Notes: generated by a model from the sequence alone, not told the origin. A DNA stretch of 64,000 nt from Terrilactibacillus tamarindi (GCF_009718825.1 NZ_WNHB01000016.1:31855-95854); one strand, 5' to 3'; counted from the first letter of the stretch, positions 19,401 to 27,882 are shown. Numbers and translations are program-made.

Positions 19401-20063
19401 CTGGATTATGAAGTGTTGTCAAGATACATCGCCTCCTTTGTACCAGAGGACGATGAATCCATTGAAAGAATTGAGAAAGAGGCCAGAGAACGTGGCATCC
19501 CGATTATGCAGCGTGAATCCATGGCTTTTTTGCAGCAGTTGATTCGTTGGTTACAACCAAAACGTATTTTGGAAATTGGGACTGCGGTAGGATTCTCAGC
19601 CATTAAAATGCATTTATCTAATCGAGAGCCCTTGATCTACACAATTGAGCGAGATGAGGCTATGTATCAAGAAGCTTGTGAAAATGTAAAGAATTTAAAA
19701 CTTGAAGAAGCCATATACCCTATTTTAGGTGATGCAGGTGAGTTAATCAGTGAAATAAAAAATAACGGACCTTTCGATTTAATCTTTATTGATGCCGCAA
19801 AAGTTCAGTACCAAAAGTTTTTTGATTTATATTCCCCACTTTTAGCTGATGGAGGAACCATTGTTTCCGATAATATCTTATTTCATGGTCTTGTGATTGA
19901 TCCTGACAACTTGGAAAATAGACGTGCAAAACGGCTTGGGCGAAAGATGAATCAATTTAATCAATGGTTAAGCAAACAGCATGAGTATTCAACTGTTTTT
20001 CTTACATTAGGGGATGGACTTGCTCTCAGTACAAAAAAGAGGGACAAAGATTTTAAAGATTAA
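19401..20063 (+). CDS. trmR: tRNA O-methyltransferase TrmR (YrrM)
   Basis: SAM-dependent class I O-methyltransferase; B. subtilis YrrM (TrmR) methylates 5-hydroxyuridine at tRNA position 34. Motif I is ILEIGTAVGFSAIKM; DLIFIDAAKVQYQKFFD and DNILFHGLV carry the metal and catalytic residues. The likely start is CTG at 19401, because it lies 8 bases past AAAGGGG and restores an N-terminus that aligns with B. subtilis YrrM (YEVLSRYI versus YEQINDYI); GTG at 19413 is 20 bases from that site. Length from CTG is 220 residues. Confidence 0.88.
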   Translation: MDYEVLSRYIASFVPEDDESIERIEKEARERGIPIMQRESMAFLQQLIRWLQPKRILEIGTAVGFSAIKMHLSNREPLIYTIERDEAMYQEACENVKNLKLEEAIYPILGDAGELISEIKNNGPFDLIFIDAAKVQYQKFFDLYSPLLADGGTIVSDNILFHGLVIDPDNLENRRAKRLGRKMNQFNQWLSKQHEYSTVFLTLGDGLALSTKKRDKDFKD

Positions 20064-20082
20064 TTAGAAAGGAAGGGACGGA

Positions 20083-20721
20083 ATGGATAGAAAGCCGATT
20101 ATTATAGGTGTTGCTGGAGGATCTGGTTCAGGTAAAACAACCGTAGCAAGGGAGATATGCCGAAGCTTTCCAGAGCAATCCGTCGCTGTTCTAGAGCAGG
20201 ACGCATATTATAAAGCACAGGATGAAAAATCCATGGAGGAACGTCTTCTAACCAATTATGATCATCCCTTTGCCTTCGACAATGACCTACTTATTGAACA
20301 TGTTCAGAACCTCCTTCGATTCAAGTCCATTGAAAAGCCTATATATGACTATACAGTACACACAAGATCTGATAAAATTATTCCTGTCGAACCAAAAGAT
20401 GTCATCATTTTGGAGGGCTTTCTCATTCTTGAAGATGAGAGACTCCGTAACTTAATGGATATCAAAGTTTTTGTTGATACGGATTCAGACATACGGATTG
20501 TGAGGCGAATTCTTCGTGATACGGAGGAGCGTGGGCGTACCGTACAATCGGTTATCGATCAGTATTTAAACGTCGTTAGACCGATGCATCTTCAATTTGT
20601 TGAGCCAACCAAGCGTTATGCAGATATTATCATTCCAGAAGGTGGCCAAAATTTGGTTGCCATTGATTTAATGGTGACTAAAATAAGATCTGTGCTTGAA
20701 TCAGTTGATTCCTTTTCATAA
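20083..20721 (+). CDS. udk: Uridine kinase
   Basis: Phosphorylates uridine and cytidine in pyrimidine salvage. P-loop GGSGSGKT at residues 12-19, EQDAYYKAQ substrate loop, and [21 protein letters not shown], the mobile lid with conserved arginines. 212 residues, full length. Follows trmR by 20 bases, so co-transcribed. AAAGGAAGGGA precedes the ATG. Confidence 0.96.
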   Translation: MDRKPIIIGVAGGSGSGKTTVAREICRSFPEQSVAVLEQDAYYKAQDEKSMEERLLTNYDHPFAFDNDLLIEHVQNLLRFKSIEKPIYDYTVHTRSDKIIPVEPKDVIILEGFLILEDERLRNLMDIKVFVDTDSDIRIVRRILRDTEERGRTVQSVIDQYLNVVRPMHLQFVEPTKRYADIIIPEGGQNLVAIDLMVTKIRSVLESVDSFS

Positions 20722-20829
20722 AGGATTTACACTAAACAGACATACATTTTACTCAAAGAAGAGGTTCATTTTTTAAAAAAATTAACGATAAGACTGTGTT
20801 ACTTAGAAGACTGAGGAGGGGATTTCATT

Positions 20830-21303
20830 ATGGCTGAAAAAAAAATGCACTATATGACAGCTGAAGGTAAAGCGAAACTTGAACAAGAATTGGAACATTT
20901 AATTACTGAAAAAAGAAAAGAAGTTGTTGAAAGAATTAAAATTGCTCGTAGTTTTGGTGATCTCTCAGAGAACTCTGAATATGATGCCGCAAAAGATGAA
21001 CAAGCTTTTGTTGAATCACGGATCTCACAACTTGAACAAATGATTCGTGATTCGGTTATTATTGAGGATGATGAATCAACAGATGTTGTGAAAATTGGTA
21101 AATCAGTGACATTTAAAGAATTACCTGATGGTGATGAAGAAACATACATGATCGTCGGTAGTGCTGAATCTGATCCTTTTGAAGGAAAAATTTCTAATGA
21201 TTCACCAATGGCAAGAAGTTTAATTGGACTTTCTGTCGGTGAAGAAGTTAGTGTAGCCACTCCTGGTGGCGACATCCGAGTGAAAATTGTTTCAGTCAAA
21301 TAA
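20830..21303 (+). CDS. greA: Transcription elongation factor GreA
   Basis: Rescues backtracked RNA polymerase by stimulating transcript cleavage. The 157-residue protein shows the N-terminal coiled coil with the conserved acidic tip ([18 protein letters not shown]) and the C-terminal FKBP-like domain ([27 protein letters not shown]). GAGGAGGGG lies upstream. The stop codon TAA is embedded in the ATAAA flank of a mini-element, which follows immediately. Confidence 0.97.
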   Translation: MAEKKMHYMTAEGKAKLEQELEHLITEKRKEVVERIKIARSFGDLSENSEYDAAKDEQAFVESRISQLEQMIRDSVIIEDDESTDVVKIGKSVTFKELPDGDEETYMIVGSAESDPFEGKISNDSPMARSLIGLSVGEEVSVATPGGDIRVKIVSVK

Positions 21304-21304
21304 A

Positions 21305-21348
21305 GTGAAACTTCCATCAGTGGGGGTCTTACTGCCCGTTAAGGCGGG
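21305..21348 (-). mobile_element. 44-bp mini-element at the greA stop codon
   Basis: On the minus strand: TTTAT, CCCGCCTTAACGGGCAG, AAGACCCCCACTGATGG, AAGTTTCAC, TTTAT. It is the two ends of the 151-bp element joined with the middle missing. ATAAA at 21300-21304 contains the greA TAA stop. Confidence 0.6.
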
Positions 21349-21505
21349 ATAAACTATCCATGTCGAGTTTTTGGGATGGTAGCAAGCTAACTCATTCCAT
21401 TACCTGATATGGAGCCAACCTTTTAGCTCAGCTAAAAGCCGAGTAAATCTTACTTTACATGATGAGCCAAAAATGGAGATTTTTCCATTATAGCTTATAA
21501 ATAAA

Positions 21506-21566
21506 TAAGATCCGTTAACATTGAATGATGAAAGGAGGTCATTCAGTCTAAACGGATCTTTTTTAA
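21506..21566 (+). terminator. Large terminator hairpin downstream of greA
   Basis: AAGATCCGTT / AACGGATCTT, then TTTTTT. A second stem (TGAATGA / TCATTCA) sits in the loop, which also displays AAAGGAGG with no reading frame behind it. The gap 21304-21645 otherwise holds only the mini-element. Confidence 0.75.
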
Positions 21567-21645
21567 TTCAGTATATAGTTGTCGAAATAGTCTCATAAGA
21601 GTTTAACCTCTGTATGAAAAAGTAAATGAATTTAGTCACCACAAA

Positions 21646-21861
21646 TTATAACGTTGGAAACTGTCTCAGGGTAGTTTGATAGTAGTTTTCTTTATCGTCT
21701 GTTAATAGAAATTCATAGATGATTTTCTCTGCGACTTCTGTGAAAATCTTTGTTGACCCATCGAAAAATAAAACCTTTAATTGCATCGTTTTCCGATCGT
21801 AACCAATGGTATCAAAGCTCGTCAATTCGGAAAGTGCTCGATTAAAAGTGGTATAATTCAT
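21646..21861 (-). CDS. Small KTSC-domain-like protein
   Basis: A 71-residue protein that reads like a KTSC domain: SFDTIGYDRKTMQLKVLFFDGSTKIFTEV then a C-terminal helix and YYQTTLRQFPTL. KTSC domains occur alone or fused to lysyl-tRNA synthetase and phage proteins; activity unknown. ATG at 21861 is 9 bases from GGGAGGG; an ATG two codons earlier is only 3 bases away. It runs against the greA-yrrS direction and has no partner next to it. Confidence 0.6.
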   Translation of the reverse strand: MNYTTFNRALSELTSFDTIGYDRKTMQLKVLFFDGSTKIFTEVAEKIIYEFLLTDDKENYYQTTLRQFPTL

Positions 21862-21960
21862 AACCATTTTCCCTCCCTGTACATAACATATTATAGATCA
21901 TATGCTTTATTTCCTGCTATATGCCAAAAAAAGTGTTTTTTAGACAATAACTTTATAATT

Positions 21961-21996
21961 TTTCTTGCTTCTAATTTGTCACCTTTTTGAACAGAA
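21961..21996. repeat. Right half of a TTGTTCAAAAAG repeat
   Basis: CTTGCTTCTAATTTGTC and CCTTTTTGAACA repeat 3270-3303 almost exactly; the left half is absent. The rest of the gap 21868-22242 is A+T-rich with an imperfect CTTAAG inverted repeat (near 22179-22198) and an extended -10 (TGGTACAAT, 22202-22210) for yrrS. Confidence 0.5.
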
Positions 21997-22242
21997 ACTT
22001 GAATGTAGTGAACTCATCTGCATATATTAAAAGTAATAGCAAAGATTCATATGGAATTAAAAGAAGTTTTTAATGATTGGCGGTCATTATTCATACAAAT
22101 GAGACGAAAAACTTATAAGTATTTCCTCGATAATTAATCATCGAGTAAAAGTTTCTTTAATATTCTAAACTATTAATCTTAAGTCTGTACGCCTTAAGAA
22201 GTGGTACAATAAGGTTATTATGATTCAAGGAGGACATCGTTT

Positions 22243-22818
22243 ATGAGAACGGACAAGTCTCCATCGCGTTCTTCTAGACATAAAAGAACGTCTGATCGAG
22301 CATTAAAATGGTCGATTTCCATTGTTTCAATCTTAATTCTAGCTGTAGGGTGTATATTCGTAGCCATGTTATTAAAAACATCAAGTGAAGAATCTGCTCC
22401 TACACACCAACAAGTGAATGATAAACACATTAGTTCTAATACTAAAGATACAAAAAATGATCCGTCAAGTAAAAATGATGATAATCGAGCACCAAATAAT
22501 CCAGATGAAACGACAGATAATAGTTCAGACACCAGCGATGAAGAATCAAATGAATCAAATGATCCATCTACAGAAGACCATGTCACATCATATGATAAAG
22601 GAACGGCGGACTGGAATGCTCAGATTAAAGCCATGTCAGAGGCTACTGGAATACCTGAATCAAATATGACGGTGTACTGGCTTGGTAACGGAGGAGGCCC
22701 AAATAGTTCACTTGGTCGCGTGGCACCTAAAGATGCCCCAAGTCAAAAATATGTTGTACACCTTGAGTATAAAAATGGAAAATGGGAAGCTGAAAGTGTA
22801 AAAAAACCTTCTGAATAA
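22243..22818 (+). CDS. yrrS: YrrS, DUF1510 membrane-anchored protein
   Basis: 191 residues: basic cytoplasmic tail (SPSRSSRHKRTSDRALK), one membrane helix (about 25-46), a long Ser/Asp/Asn-rich linker (50-120) and the C-terminal DUF1510 domain (MSEATGIPESNMTVYWLGNG to KWEAESVKKP). B. subtilis YrrS lies in an operon with penicillin-binding protein PbpI (yrrR); pbpI is not seen here. Extracytoplasmic domain, role not known. AGGAGGA upstream of the ATG. Confidence 0.87.
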   Translation: MRTDKSPSRSSRHKRTSDRALKWSISIVSILILAVGCIFVAMLLKTSSEESAPTHQQVNDKHISSNTKDTKNDPSSKNDDNRAPNNPDETTDNSSDTSDEESNESNDPSTEDHVTSYDKGTADWNAQIKAMSEATGIPESNMTVYWLGNGGGPNSSLGRVAPKDAPSQKYVVHLEYKNGKWEAESVKKPSE

Positions 22819-22823
22819 GTGAA

Positions 22824-22855
22824 AAGATGCCTTCTTTTGGAGGGCATTTTTATTT
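22824..22855 (+). terminator. Terminator after yrrS
   Basis: GATGCCTTC / GAGGGCAT stem, then TTTTTATTTTG. Confidence 0.75.
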
Positions 22856-22915
22856 TGCTAAGGCTTAATTAATTTTAAAATGAGCTATCAAGATAGTTAT
22901 GAATCTATCCTTTAT

Positions 22916-22959
22916 CCCGCCTTAACGGCAAGTAAAGACCCCACTGATGGAAGTTTCAC
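22916..22959 (+). mobile_element. 44-bp mini-element between yrrS and mtnN
   Basis: TTTAT, CCCGCCTTAACGGCAAG, TAAAGACCCCACTGATGG, AAGTTTCAC, then TGTAT. Same joined-ends structure as the greA copy; the right flank differs by one base from TTTAT. Confidence 0.6.
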
Positions 22960-23021
22960 TGTATCCTTTCCATTGAATGAGACACACGGACTTTTAAAAA
23001 AGTATGTTTTAATCCTACGAC

Positions 23022-23050
23022 TTGATGTTAGGTAGATGTAACCATATAAT
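23022..23050 (+). promoter_or_regulatory. Sigma-A promoter of the mtnN-luxS-mccAB operon
   Basis: TTGATG (23022-23027), 17-base spacer, TATAAT (23045-23050). An imperfect inverted repeat CCTA-N11-TAGG overlaps the -35 and could be an operator (CymR is the obvious candidate, unproven). Confidence 0.75.
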
Positions 23051-23094
23051 GAATAAATCATAGTAATATAATAATCATGGAAAAGAGGTTTGTA

Positions 23095-23799
23095 ATGAAA
23101 TTAGGACTTATTGGAGCAATGGAAGAAGAAGTTGAAATACTAAAACAAAAACTACAAAATCGAACGGAGAAAGAGCTATTAGGTAGCAAACGATATACAG
23201 GCCAGATCGGACCTTTTGATATTGTATTAATACAATCAGGTATCGGCAAGGTAAACGCAGCCATTGGTACAACATTACTTATACACGAAGAGAAGCCAGA
23301 TTACATTATTAATACGGGTTCAGCTGGGGGTTTCAATCCAGACCTAAATGTTGGTGATGTTGTCATCTCCTCAGAAGTTCGTTATCATGATGCTGATGCG
23401 ACAGTCTTCGGTTATGAATATGGGCAGATACCTCAAATGCCACCTAGCTTTGAACCCAATCCTTTACTCGTTTCGATAGCAGAGAAAGCCGCGAAAAACA
23501 ATCACACTATTCAAGTTGTTAAAGGATTAATCGCAACTGGAGATTCATTCATGTCTGATGGCGAACGCGTAGACTTTGTAAAATCAAAATTTCCATCGAT
23601 TCAGGCTTGTGAAATGGAGGCAGCAGCTATAGCTCAAGTTTGTTACCAGTTTCATGTTCCTTTTGTTATTATTCGATCCCTTTCGGATATTGCGGGAAAA
23701 GAGGCTAATATCTCGTTTGATCAATATTTAGTAACGGCAGCTAAACATTCAGCAGAATTGATATTATCTATGTTAGAGGAGTTGAAAGAACATGCCTAA
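23095..23799 (+). CDS. mtnN: 5'-methylthioadenosine/S-adenosylhomocysteine nucleosidase
   Basis: Removes adenine from MTA and SAH; with LuxS it recycles SAH to homocysteine. 234 residues. Family motifs are [11 protein letters not shown] at the N-terminus, [30 protein letters not shown] (nucleobase/ribose site) and IRSLSDIAG with the catalytic aspartate. The start at 23095 has AAGAGG 7 bases upstream. The 3' end overlaps luxS by 8 bases, so translation is coupled. Confidence 0.96.
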   Translation: MKLGLIGAMEEEVEILKQKLQNRTEKELLGSKRYTGQIGPFDIVLIQSGIGKVNAAIGTTLLIHEEKPDYIINTGSAGGFNPDLNVGDVVISSEVRYHDADATVFGYEYGQIPQMPPSFEPNPLLVSIAEKAAKNNHTIQVVKGLIATGDSFMSDGERVDFVKSKFPSIQACEMEAAAIAQVCYQFHVPFVIIRSLSDIAGKEANISFDQYLVTAAKHSAELILSMLEELKEHA

Positions 23800-24256
23800 A
23801 AAAATGAATGTAGAAAGTTTCAATTTAGATCATACAAAAGTTAAAGCACCTTATGTTCGGCTTGTTGGCGTTACTCAAGGTGAACATGGGGATAAGATTT
23901 ATAAGTACGACGTTCGCTTTTGCCAACCGAATAAAGAGCACATGGATATGCCAGGACTCCATTCTCTTGAACATTTAATGGCTGAGTTTATTCGTAATCA
24001 TATTGATAATATATTCGATGTGGGTCCAATGGGATGTCAAACAGGATTCTATGTTTCAATTCTAAATAATGATAGTTATGAAGCTATCCTTCAAGCTATA
24101 GAGAAAACGTTAAATGACGTTCTAACGGCTACAGAGGTACCTGCTTGTAATGAAATTCAATGCGGCTGGGCTGCGAGTCATAGTTTAGAAGGAGCACAAG
24201 CCATTGCGAAAAAAATGCTTGAACATAAATCTGAGTGGACGGAAGTGTTCGCTTAA
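23792..24256 (+). CDS. luxS: S-ribosylhomocysteine lyase (AI-2 synthase)
   Basis: Cleaves S-ribosylhomocysteine to homocysteine and the AI-2 precursor DPD. 154 residues; iron/zinc ligands H57 and H61 in HSLEH with the catalytic E60, metal cysteine in EIQCGW (C124), and catalytic cysteine in MGCQTGFY (C82). The gene overlaps mtnN, which makes its substrate. In B. subtilis luxS lies elsewhere; here it takes a place inside the mtn/mcc operon. Confidence 0.97.
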   Translation: MPKKMNVESFNLDHTKVKAPYVRLVGVTQGEHGDKIYKYDVRFCQPNKEHMDMPGLHSLEHLMAEFIRNHIDNIFDVGPMGCQTGFYVSILNNDSYEAILQAIEKTLNDVLTATEVPACNEIQCGWAASHSLEGAQAIAKKMLEHKSEWTEVFA

Positions 24257-24275
24257 AAAAGTAGGATGAGGGAAA

Positions 24276-25196
24276 ATGACAGTCTATCATCGTGTACATG
24301 AGCTGATTGGACATACGCCGTTGCTTGAAATAACGGCGTTTCCACTTCCAAAAGATGTTCATATTTATGCGAAACTGGAAATGTTTAACCCCGGTGGTAG
24401 TATTAAAGATCGTCTTGGTTTGGCATTTATAAAAGATGCGATAAAGAATGGTAAAGTAAAACCTGGAGGTACAATAATCGAACCTACCGCTGGAAATACA
24501 GGCATCGGTATTGCACTAGCCGCCATTGGTCAAGGTCTTAATGTTATCTTCTGTGTTCCAGAGAAATTCAGTGTTGAAAAGCAAGAACTTATGCGAGCTC
24601 TTGGTGCAAAAATTGTTCATACTCCTACCTCAGAAGGCATGCAAGGTGCCATTAACAAAGTAAATGAATTATTGAAAGAAATACCTAATTCTTATTCTCC
24701 GCAGCAATTCTCAAATCCCGCTAATCCAAAAGCCTATTACAATACTTTAGGTCCAGAGTTATGGAACGATCTTAATGGAAAAATAAATATTTTTATAGCT
24801 GGTGGTGGAACCGGTGGTACATTTATGGGTACTGCTGAATATCTTAAAGAGAGAAATCCAAGCATTAAGACGATGATCGTCGAACCAGAAGGGTCTATAT
24901 TGAATGGTGGACCAAAAGGTAGCCACCGAACAGAAGGTATTGGTATGGAATTTATTCCTTCATACCTTAAAACCAACTATTTCGATAAAATTTATACGAT
25001 TAAAGACGATGATGCATTCAAACGGGTCCATGAATTAGCTAAGAAAGAGGGATTACTCGTGGGAAGTTCCTCGGGGGCTGCATTTCACGCTGCTTGGAAA
25101 GAAGCACAAGTATCGCCTAAAGGAACAAACATTGTCACTGTTTTTCCAGACTCAAGTGAACGCTATTTAAGTCAAAATATTTACCGAGGAGACTAA
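24276..25196 (+). CDS. mccA: O-acetylserine-dependent cystathionine beta-synthase
   Basis: PLP enzyme that joins homocysteine to O-acetylserine, first step of reverse transsulfuration. 306 residues; PLP lysine K44 in NPGGSIKDR, glycine-rich phosphate loop GGGTGGT, and TAGNTGIG. It matches B. subtilis MccA (YrhA) more closely than CysK (for example CVPEKFSVEKQELMRALGA and SERYLSQNIY at the end). It directly follows luxS and precedes mccB by 4 bases. Confidence 0.93.
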   Translation: MTVYHRVHELIGHTPLLEITAFPLPKDVHIYAKLEMFNPGGSIKDRLGLAFIKDAIKNGKVKPGGTIIEPTAGNTGIGIALAAIGQGLNVIFCVPEKFSVEKQELMRALGAKIVHTPTSEGMQGAINKVNELLKEIPNSYSPQQFSNPANPKAYYNTLGPELWNDLNGKINIFIAGGGTGGTFMGTAEYLKERNPSIKTMIVEPEGSILNGGPKGSHRTEGIGMEFIPSYLKTNYFDKIYTIKDDDAFKRVHELAKKEGLLVGSSSGAAFHAAWKEAQVSPKGTNIVTVFPDSSERYLSQNIYRGD

Positions 25197-25200
25197 TCAT

Positions 25201-26334
25201 ATGAGGCCTAAAACGAGAATGATTCATTCAGGAATAACGGGAGATGAGTACACTGGAGCTGTATCCGTGCCTATTTATCAAGCGAGTACGTACGAACAAG
25301 AAGCAGTTGGAAAGCATAAAGGTTATGACTATTCTCGAACGGGAAATCCCACACGGTATGCTTTAGAAACCTTAATAAAAGACCTTGAAGGTGGTAAAGC
25401 CGGATATGCATTTGCATCTGGTATGGCTGCAATAAGTGCCGTGATGATGCTTTTTAAGAGTGGCGACCATATTATTTTAACGGATGATGTTTATGGAGGA
25501 ACCTATAGGGTCATTTCAAAAGTGTTTAGTCAATTTGGCATCGATGCAACATTTGTTAATACAAGTGATATAGAAGCTATTGTTTCAGCCATTCAAGAAA
25601 ATACGAAGGCTATATATCTTGAAACACCGACGAATCCGTTACTAAAAATTACAGATATAAAGGCTGTCTCTAATCTCGCTCATAAACGAGATTTACTATT
25701 AATTGTCGACAACACATTTAGTACACCATACTGGCAGCAACCGCTCGTTCATGGTGCAGATATTGTTGTTCACAGTGCGACTAAATACATTGGAGGACAT
25801 AGTGACGTTGTTGCAGGATTAGTCGTCGTCAATTCAGAGAAACTTAGTAAGGATCTTCATTTTATTCAAAATTCGGTTGGAGGTATCTTAGGGCCTCAAG
25901 ATGCTTGGCTTCTTATTCGAGGTATCAAAACACTAGGTATTCGAATGGAAGCCATTGAAGCGAATGCAAAAAAATTGGCCACCTACCTTAACCAACATCC
26001 CCGAGTGAGAAAAGTCTATTATCCAGGTTTAGAAAATCATATCGGTCATGATATCCAGATTAAACAGGCCCAAGGGTATGGCGGTATGATCAGTTTCGAT
26101 GTTGGATCCGAGGAGCGTGTTAATCAGGTTTTAAAAAAACTCAAATATTTCACATTAGCTGAAAGTCTAGGTGCCGTTGAGAGTTTAATATCGGTACCAG
26201 CAAAAATGACACATGCCTCGATCCCAAAGAATATTCGTCATAAACTCGGAATTACCGATGGCCTCATACGGATATCCGTCGGAATTGAAGATGTCGATGA
26301 TTTAATTGAAGATCTCGCCAAGGCATTAAATTAA
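25201..26334 (+). CDS. mccB: Cystathionine gamma-lyase / homocysteine gamma-lyase
   Basis: Cys/Met-metabolism PLP enzyme that releases cysteine from cystathionine. 377 residues; PLP lysine about K195 in HSATKYIGGHSD, YSRTGNPTR and SLGAVESLISVPAKMTH are family hallmarks. Adjacent to mccA, so the pair turns homocysteine from LuxS into cysteine. A strong terminator follows. Confidence 0.94.
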   Translation: MRPKTRMIHSGITGDEYTGAVSVPIYQASTYEQEAVGKHKGYDYSRTGNPTRYALETLIKDLEGGKAGYAFASGMAAISAVMMLFKSGDHIILTDDVYGGTYRVISKVFSQFGIDATFVNTSDIEAIVSAIQENTKAIYLETPTNPLLKITDIKAVSNLAHKRDLLLIVDNTFSTPYWQQPLVHGADIVVHSATKYIGGHSDVVAGLVVVNSEKLSKDLHFIQNSVGGILGPQDAWLLIRGIKTLGIRMEAIEANAKKLATYLNQHPRVRKVYYPGLENHIGHDIQIKQAQGYGGMISFDVGSEERVNQVLKKLKYFTLAESLGAVESLISVPAKMTHASIPKNIRHKLGITDGLIRISVGIEDVDDLIEDLAKALN

Positions 26335-26350
26335 TCTCTCTGTAGAAAGC

Positions 26351-26382
26351 AATCCCTCCTTCATTTGAAGGAGGGATTAAAT
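26351..26382. terminator. Terminator between mccB and a convergent gene
   Basis: Perfect 12-bp stem AATCCCTCCTTC / GAAGGAGGGATT with a 4-base loop. T content is limited on both sides. Confidence 0.75.
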
Positions 26383-26793
26383 TTAGGTTGTCTTTGGTTT
26401 CCGAACAAAGCACATAATAGCAGCAATCAAAAATAATATTCCAACCAGTAACCCAATACCAACAGATAAGATGACGGTAATAAGAGCAGCGATGATAAGT
26501 AGTGTTCCTGCAAGTTTGGGTTTTTTATTACCTTTAATAAAGAAACTAGCAACAAGTGCGATAATAAACCCGATAATACCTGATAGAATTAATGAGGTGC
26601 CTAGCATGTGTACAGCTTGAACCATATCATCAGCTGTAATGGATGCATTGTTTGTCGCATTACTCTGTTTGATCAGGTCTTGTAATTCTTGTGTGTTTTT
26701 AAGTGTTTTAGCAAAGATTCCAAAAGCAAAGACCATAAGGGCGATCACCATACCTAGTATCGTGAGCGTCAATTCACCTGTTCTCTTGATCAA
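26383..26793 (-). CDS. DUF4064-type membrane protein
   Basis: 136 residues with four predicted membrane helices (about 7-27, 65-88, 96-113, 113-130) and a polar loop after the first (TLKNTQELQDLIKQS). The pattern suits the small DUF4064 family of Bacillota. TTG start at 26793 with AAGGAGG 8 bases upstream. Function not known. A mini-element sits directly upstream of its ribosome site. Confidence 0.72.
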   Translation of the reverse strand: MIKRTGELTLTILGMVIALMVFAFGIFAKTLKNTQELQDLIKQSNATNNASITADDMVQAVHMLGTSLILSGIIGFIIALVASFFIKGNKKPKLAGTLLIIAALITVILSVGIGLLVGILFLIAAIMCFVRKPKTT

Positions 26794-26813
26794 ATGATAA
26801 ACCTCCTTATAAA

Positions 26814-26858
26814 GTGAAACTTCCTCAGTGGGGGTACTTTACTGCCCGTTTAGGCGGG
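26814..26858 (-). mobile_element. 45-bp mini-element upstream of the DUF4064 gene
   Basis: Minus strand: TTTAT, CCCGCCTAAACGGGCAG, TAAAGTACCCCCACTGAGG, AAGTTTCAC, TTTAT. It lies in what should be the 5' untranslated region of the minus-strand gene, 20 bases before its start. Confidence 0.6.
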
Positions 26859-27018
26859 ATAAAATGACCTATGACCTATTCATATGTTATGTATGCGAAT
26901 TATTGAACTCCAACCTAATGTTACCATGATATTAAAAAGTTTGAAACATAAGCTAGTAACATTTACTAGTTTTAACCTTTTCAAAATCATGTTAAAGTAG
27001 GACTGGAGGGGTGGAGAC

Positions 27019-27249
27019 ATGAATATAGAGCGTCGAAATTTAGAATTAAAAGTATTAGATTACCAACGTCTAAGCTTTATCTTTACCTTTCTTAGCACGT
27101 TTTTATATTCGGGAACGGTTATCCCATTTGAGGGGAAAACCCAAGGTAAAGTTGAAATACTATTGGTTATCAGTCTAGCCGGCATTATATTGGCCCTTTT
27201 CACATATTGGCGTATGAGAGTCGCTAAAAATAAATTAAATGAAATATAA
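27019..27249 (+). CDS. yrhC: YrhC-like small membrane protein
   Basis: 76 residues with two membrane helices (about 20-37 and 48-65), a GTVIPFEGKT loop and a basic end. B. subtilis YrhC has the same size and follows mccB, which is the main reason for this name. ATG with GGAGGGG upstream. No known function. The stop codon overlaps a terminator. Confidence 0.65.
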   Translation: MNIERRNLELKVLDYQRLSFIFTFLSTFLYSGTVIPFEGKTQGKVEILLVISLAGIILALFTYWRMRVAKNKLNEI

Positions 27250-27285
27250 AAGCACTTACTTTTTCCCTAGAGTAAGTGCTTTTTT
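27248..27285 (+). terminator. Terminator after yrhC
   Basis: AAAGCACTTACT / AGTAAGTGCTTTTTT, perfect 12-bp stem. Confidence 0.88.
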
Positions 27286-27370
27286 GCACTTTAAGTTATA
27301 AAGTATTTGTGCAACTACGCCTCTGTCTGCGCCTTATAGGTCCTGCAATCGACAAGATTTCTTTAGGTAT
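27286..27370. repeat. 'GCCTTATA' intergenic repeat (copy 2)
   Basis: GCACTTTAAG, ACGCCTCTGTCTGCGCCTTATAG, CAATCGACAAGATTTCTTTA: the same words in the same order as at 8772-8866. It begins right at the yrhC terminator. Confidence 0.6.
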
Positions 27371-27434
27371 TAACCAACATGATGTTATTATAAAAAGGGT
27401 TTCAGAAAAAAATGGAAAAAGTGGATTTATAGGC

Positions 27435-27463
27435 TTTACATTCGGAATTGACAAAGGTATACT
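27435..27463 (+). promoter_or_regulatory. Strong sigma-A promoter for a 34-codon gene
   Basis: TTTACA (27435-27440), exactly 17 bases, TATACT (27458-27463). Confidence 0.7.
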
Positions 27464-27505
27464 TTAATTGAAAGGTCACCAATACATCTAAAGGAGGTAA
27501 TGAAA

Positions 27506-27610
27506 ATGTTATTAACTAATGTAAACCATATGTCTATATTTTTAGCAACTGAATATCATTTTTCATTGACCTCGCGGATGGCTACTATTAGTGATCAAAC
27601 TGAACGGTAA
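27506..27610 (+). CDS. 34-residue small protein, unknown
   Basis: ATG 8 bases after AAGGAGG, 34 codons, TAA. The peptide starts MLLTNVNHMSIFL and ends ATISDQTER; no family recognised. It is flanked by a near-consensus promoter and a good terminator, so a transcript of about 200 bases is likely. It could be a small protein or a leader peptide for the genes that follow. It lies just before the yrzI-type modules. Confidence 0.5.
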   Translation: MLLTNVNHMSIFLATEYHFSLTSRMATISDQTER

Positions 27611-27638
27611 TCATACAGTCATTTAACTGTTATATAAT

Positions 27639-27674
27639 AACCGCAGGTCGTGTTGTACACCTGTGGTCTTTTTA
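27639..27674 (+). terminator. Terminator after the 34-codon gene
   Basis: CCGCAGGT / ACCTGTGG stem followed by TCTTTTT. Confidence 0.75.
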
Positions 27675-27690
27675 TGCCTAATTTTAATAA

Positions 27691-27733
27691 AAGACGATCA
27701 ATGAGGTTGTACTTCTCGTTGATCGTTTTTTTC
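27691..27733 (+). terminator. Second terminator-like hairpin
   Basis: GACGATCAATGAG / CTCGTTGATCGTT stem and seven T, only 17 bases after the previous terminator. Two terminators in series isolate the yrzI modules. Confidence 0.75.
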
Positions 27734-27819
27734 TTACCCAAGTATATAAAGTGAAGTAGCCCTAGCCGGCCTTCCTTTTATATAAATATATAAATCTTCA
27801 TAAAGGAGCGGATATAACT

Positions 27820-27882
27820 ATGGAACCAATTGTAACAAGACTATCAACTGCAGTAAAAAAAGGTAAACAATCATTCTTGTGA
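27820..27882 (+). CDS. 20-residue micro-ORF before yrzI copy 1
   Basis: ATG, 20 codons, TGA, with AAAGGAG about 11 bases upstream. Peptide MEPIVTRLSTAVKKGKQSFL. It ends 28 bases before the first yrzI-type gene. A similar micro-ORF (also ending SFL) precedes the second copy. In B. subtilis the yrzI transcript carries a short cryptic ORF (S1025, as I recall) in which the ribosome-associated endonuclease Rae1 cuts; this peptide is a candidate counterpart. Confidence 0.55.
   Translation: MEPIVTRLSTAVKKGKQSFL

Noticed and set aside
20850..21317. 155-codon minus-strand frame over greA
   Set aside because: Ser/Thr-rich antisense shadow of a secure GreA gene.
27267..27467. 63-codon frame after yrhC
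   Set aside because: It lies across the terminator and the 'GCCTTATA' repeat; no support as a gene.
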